Shown here: positions 13,952 to 15,011 of the stretch, piece by piece | How positions within the stretch are numbered: the first letter of the stretch is position 1 | How the letters are laid out: each line of letters starts with the position of its first letter | Assembly (NCBI GenBank): GCA_016199105.1 | Contig: JACQHI010000003.1 | Span: forward strand, 1 to 15,011 | DNA from: Lentisphaerota bacterium | GTDB lineage: Bacteria; Verrucomicrobiota; Kiritimatiellia; JAAZAB01 | Reading direction: 5' to 3' | DNA: 15,011 nt | Made by a program: the position numbers and the translations under genes | The notes under the pieces: generated by a model | The model's database searches: none | What the model was told of the DNA's origin: nothing | The model's input: only the letters and a program-made list of their open reading frames with translations

Positions 13952-15011
13952 GTACCGCTCCGCTGCTCATTCACGGCCTGACCCGCGAACGGCTTGAACT
14001 CGAATGCCGGCGTTTGGGCCAGCCTGCCTTCCGGGTCCAACAGCTCTGGCATTGGCTGTATGTGGGCAAGGCCTCGACATGGGGCGCGATGCGCAACCTG
14101 CCGGCCGCTTTCCGGACTCAGTTGACCGGGCGCTTTTCGCTGGACGCCGTCACCACCCGGGAAACACGGGAAGATTCCCAGGACCGCGGCACGATCAAGC
14201 TCCTCCTGGCCCTGCGGGACCGGCACTGCGTGGAAGCCGTCATCATTCCCGCCGCCCACCGCCGGACGGTATGCATATCCAGCCAGGTCGGCTGCAAATT
14301 CAACTGCGCCTTCTGCGCGAGCGGCAAGTCGGGCTTCACCCGCGACCTCGAAGCCGGGGAAATGGTGGGCCAGGCGCTTGCCGCGGCCGCCCGGCTGAAA
14401 GCGAATCCCACCCATGTGGTCTTCATGGGCATCGGGGAACCGCTCGACAACGTCGAGGCCGTCCTGGCGGCTGTCCGGATCCTCAACGATCCCGAGGGGT
14501 TGAAGATCGGGGCGCGCCGCATCACCATCAGCACCTGCGGCATCATTCCCGGAATCCGGCGGCTGGCCGCCGAGGGGCTCCAGGTCGAACTGTCCGTTTC
14601 GCTCCACGCGCCGAACGATGTGCTGCGTTCCACCCTCATGCCGGTGAGTCGGCGGTATGCGCTCGAACCCCTGCTGGAAGCCTGCCGGGACTATGTGGAG
14701 CACACCGGCCGGATCATCACCTTCGAATACACGCCGATCCGCGGCGTGAACGATTCGCGCGCCCAGGCCGAACAGTTGGCGGACTTGCTGAAAGACCTGC
14801 CCTGCCGCGTGAACCTGATCCCGCTGAGTCCCCTGCCGGAATACGAGCACCAGCCCTCGCCGCCCGAAACGGCCCGGCTTTTCATGCGCAGCCTCGAACA
14901 CCGGCACATCAACGCCACCTTGCGCGCCTCGAAAGGCGCGGGCGTCAACGCCGCCTGCGGCCAGCTCCGCCGGTCCCGCCTGGACGACCCTGAACGCCGG
15001 CCGGCCGGCGC
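13948..15011 (+). CDS. rlmN: RlmN-type radical SAM rRNA/tRNA adenine-C2 methyltransferase, runs off the right edge
   Basis: 354 codons are present with no stop, so the C-terminal end is outside the window. RlmN methylates C2 of A2503 in 23S rRNA and A37 in some tRNAs. The radical SAM iron-sulfur motif is C116xxxC120xxC123 (VGCKFNCAFCASGK), followed by GEP (163-165), S195 (ISTCG) and SLH (218-220); the catalytic cysteine of the NAACGQL motif is C337. The N-terminal accessory domain (about 1-75, with RVQQLWHWLY) is the usual RNA-binding part. At the SAM-contacting position where relatives have IPxN, this protein has IPLS (S294). The ATG overlaps the PHP stop by 4 nt, so translation is probably coupled. 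Confidence 0.95.
   Translation, partial: MSTAPLLIHGLTRERLELECRRLGQPAFRVQQLWHWLYVGKASTWGAMRNLPAAFRTQLTGRFSLDAVTTRETREDSQDRGTIKLLLALRDRHCVEAVIIPAAHRRTVCISSQVGCKFNCAFCASGKSGFTRDLEAGEMVGQALAAAARLKANPTHVVFMGIGEPLDNVEAVLAAVRILNDPEGLKIGARRITISTCGIIPGIRRLAAEGLQVELSVSLHAPNDVLRSTLMPVSRRYALEPLLEACRDYVEHTGRIITFEYTPIRGVNDSRAQAEQLADLLKDLPCRVNLIPLSPLPEYEHQPSPPETARLFMRSLEHRHINATLRASKGAGVNAACGQLRRSRLDDPERRPAG

Noticed and set aside
1..15011. CRISPR arrays, tRNA or rRNA genes, transposases, integrases
   Set aside because: None seen; the only tandem repeats are the coding Sel1 units.

Overview
The window looks like chromosomal DNA of a Gram-negative-type, probably anaerobic or microaerophilic bacterium. The genes in the right two thirds are GC-rich, often use GTG starts and are tightly packed. 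Markers are rubrerythrin with a rubredoxin-fused NADH oxidoreductase, PdxB-type vitamin B6 synthesis and an RlmN methyltransferase. Several intergenic palindromes and the low-similarity Sel1/HtrA and CesT/YbjN-like proteins fit an uncultured PVC-type lineage (Verrucomicrobiota/Kiritimatiellota), but that placement is a guess. There are no rRNA, tRNA, CRISPR or transposase genes.

Layout. Positions 1-360 (minus) hold the 5' part of a DUF4160 gene that runs off the left edge, and a broken first ~38 codons of carB fused to unrelated sequence. Positions 455-5009 (minus) are a compact four-gene operon of visibly lower GC at its distal end: an OLD/PARIS-like AAA ATPase, a small TOPRIM-like protein (4-nt overlap), a Sel1-repeat/HtrA-type protease with zinc ribbons (27-nt gap), and a CesT/YbjN-like protein (1-nt overlap). 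It sits directly behind pyrG (minus), which has its own good promoter. Next is a 325-bp intergenic stretch with palindromes. Then comes a minus-strand oxidative-stress pair: rubrerythrin, followed by a protein with two rubredoxin domains and an FAD/NAD oxidoreductase module.

From 9181 to the right edge everything is on the plus strand: a promoter and a direct-repeat operator candidate, a MazF/PemK-type toxin-antitoxin pair, a CocE/NonD hydrolase, pdxB, a PHP-domain protein and rlmN (runs off the right edge). Most of these overlap by 4 nt or are separated by a few bases.

How they may work together. The ATPase plus TOPRIM pair resembles two-component anti-phage systems, where an ATPase senses infection and a TOPRIM nuclease acts. 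Here it appears to be cotranscribed with a cytoplasmic protease carrying nine to ten Sel1 repeats and a small chaperone-like protein. This is the most promising candidate for an undescribed system. The rubrerythrin pair forms a plausible complete electron path from NADH through FAD and rubredoxin to the diiron peroxidase. The plus-strand unit mixes a toxin-antitoxin module with housekeeping genes.
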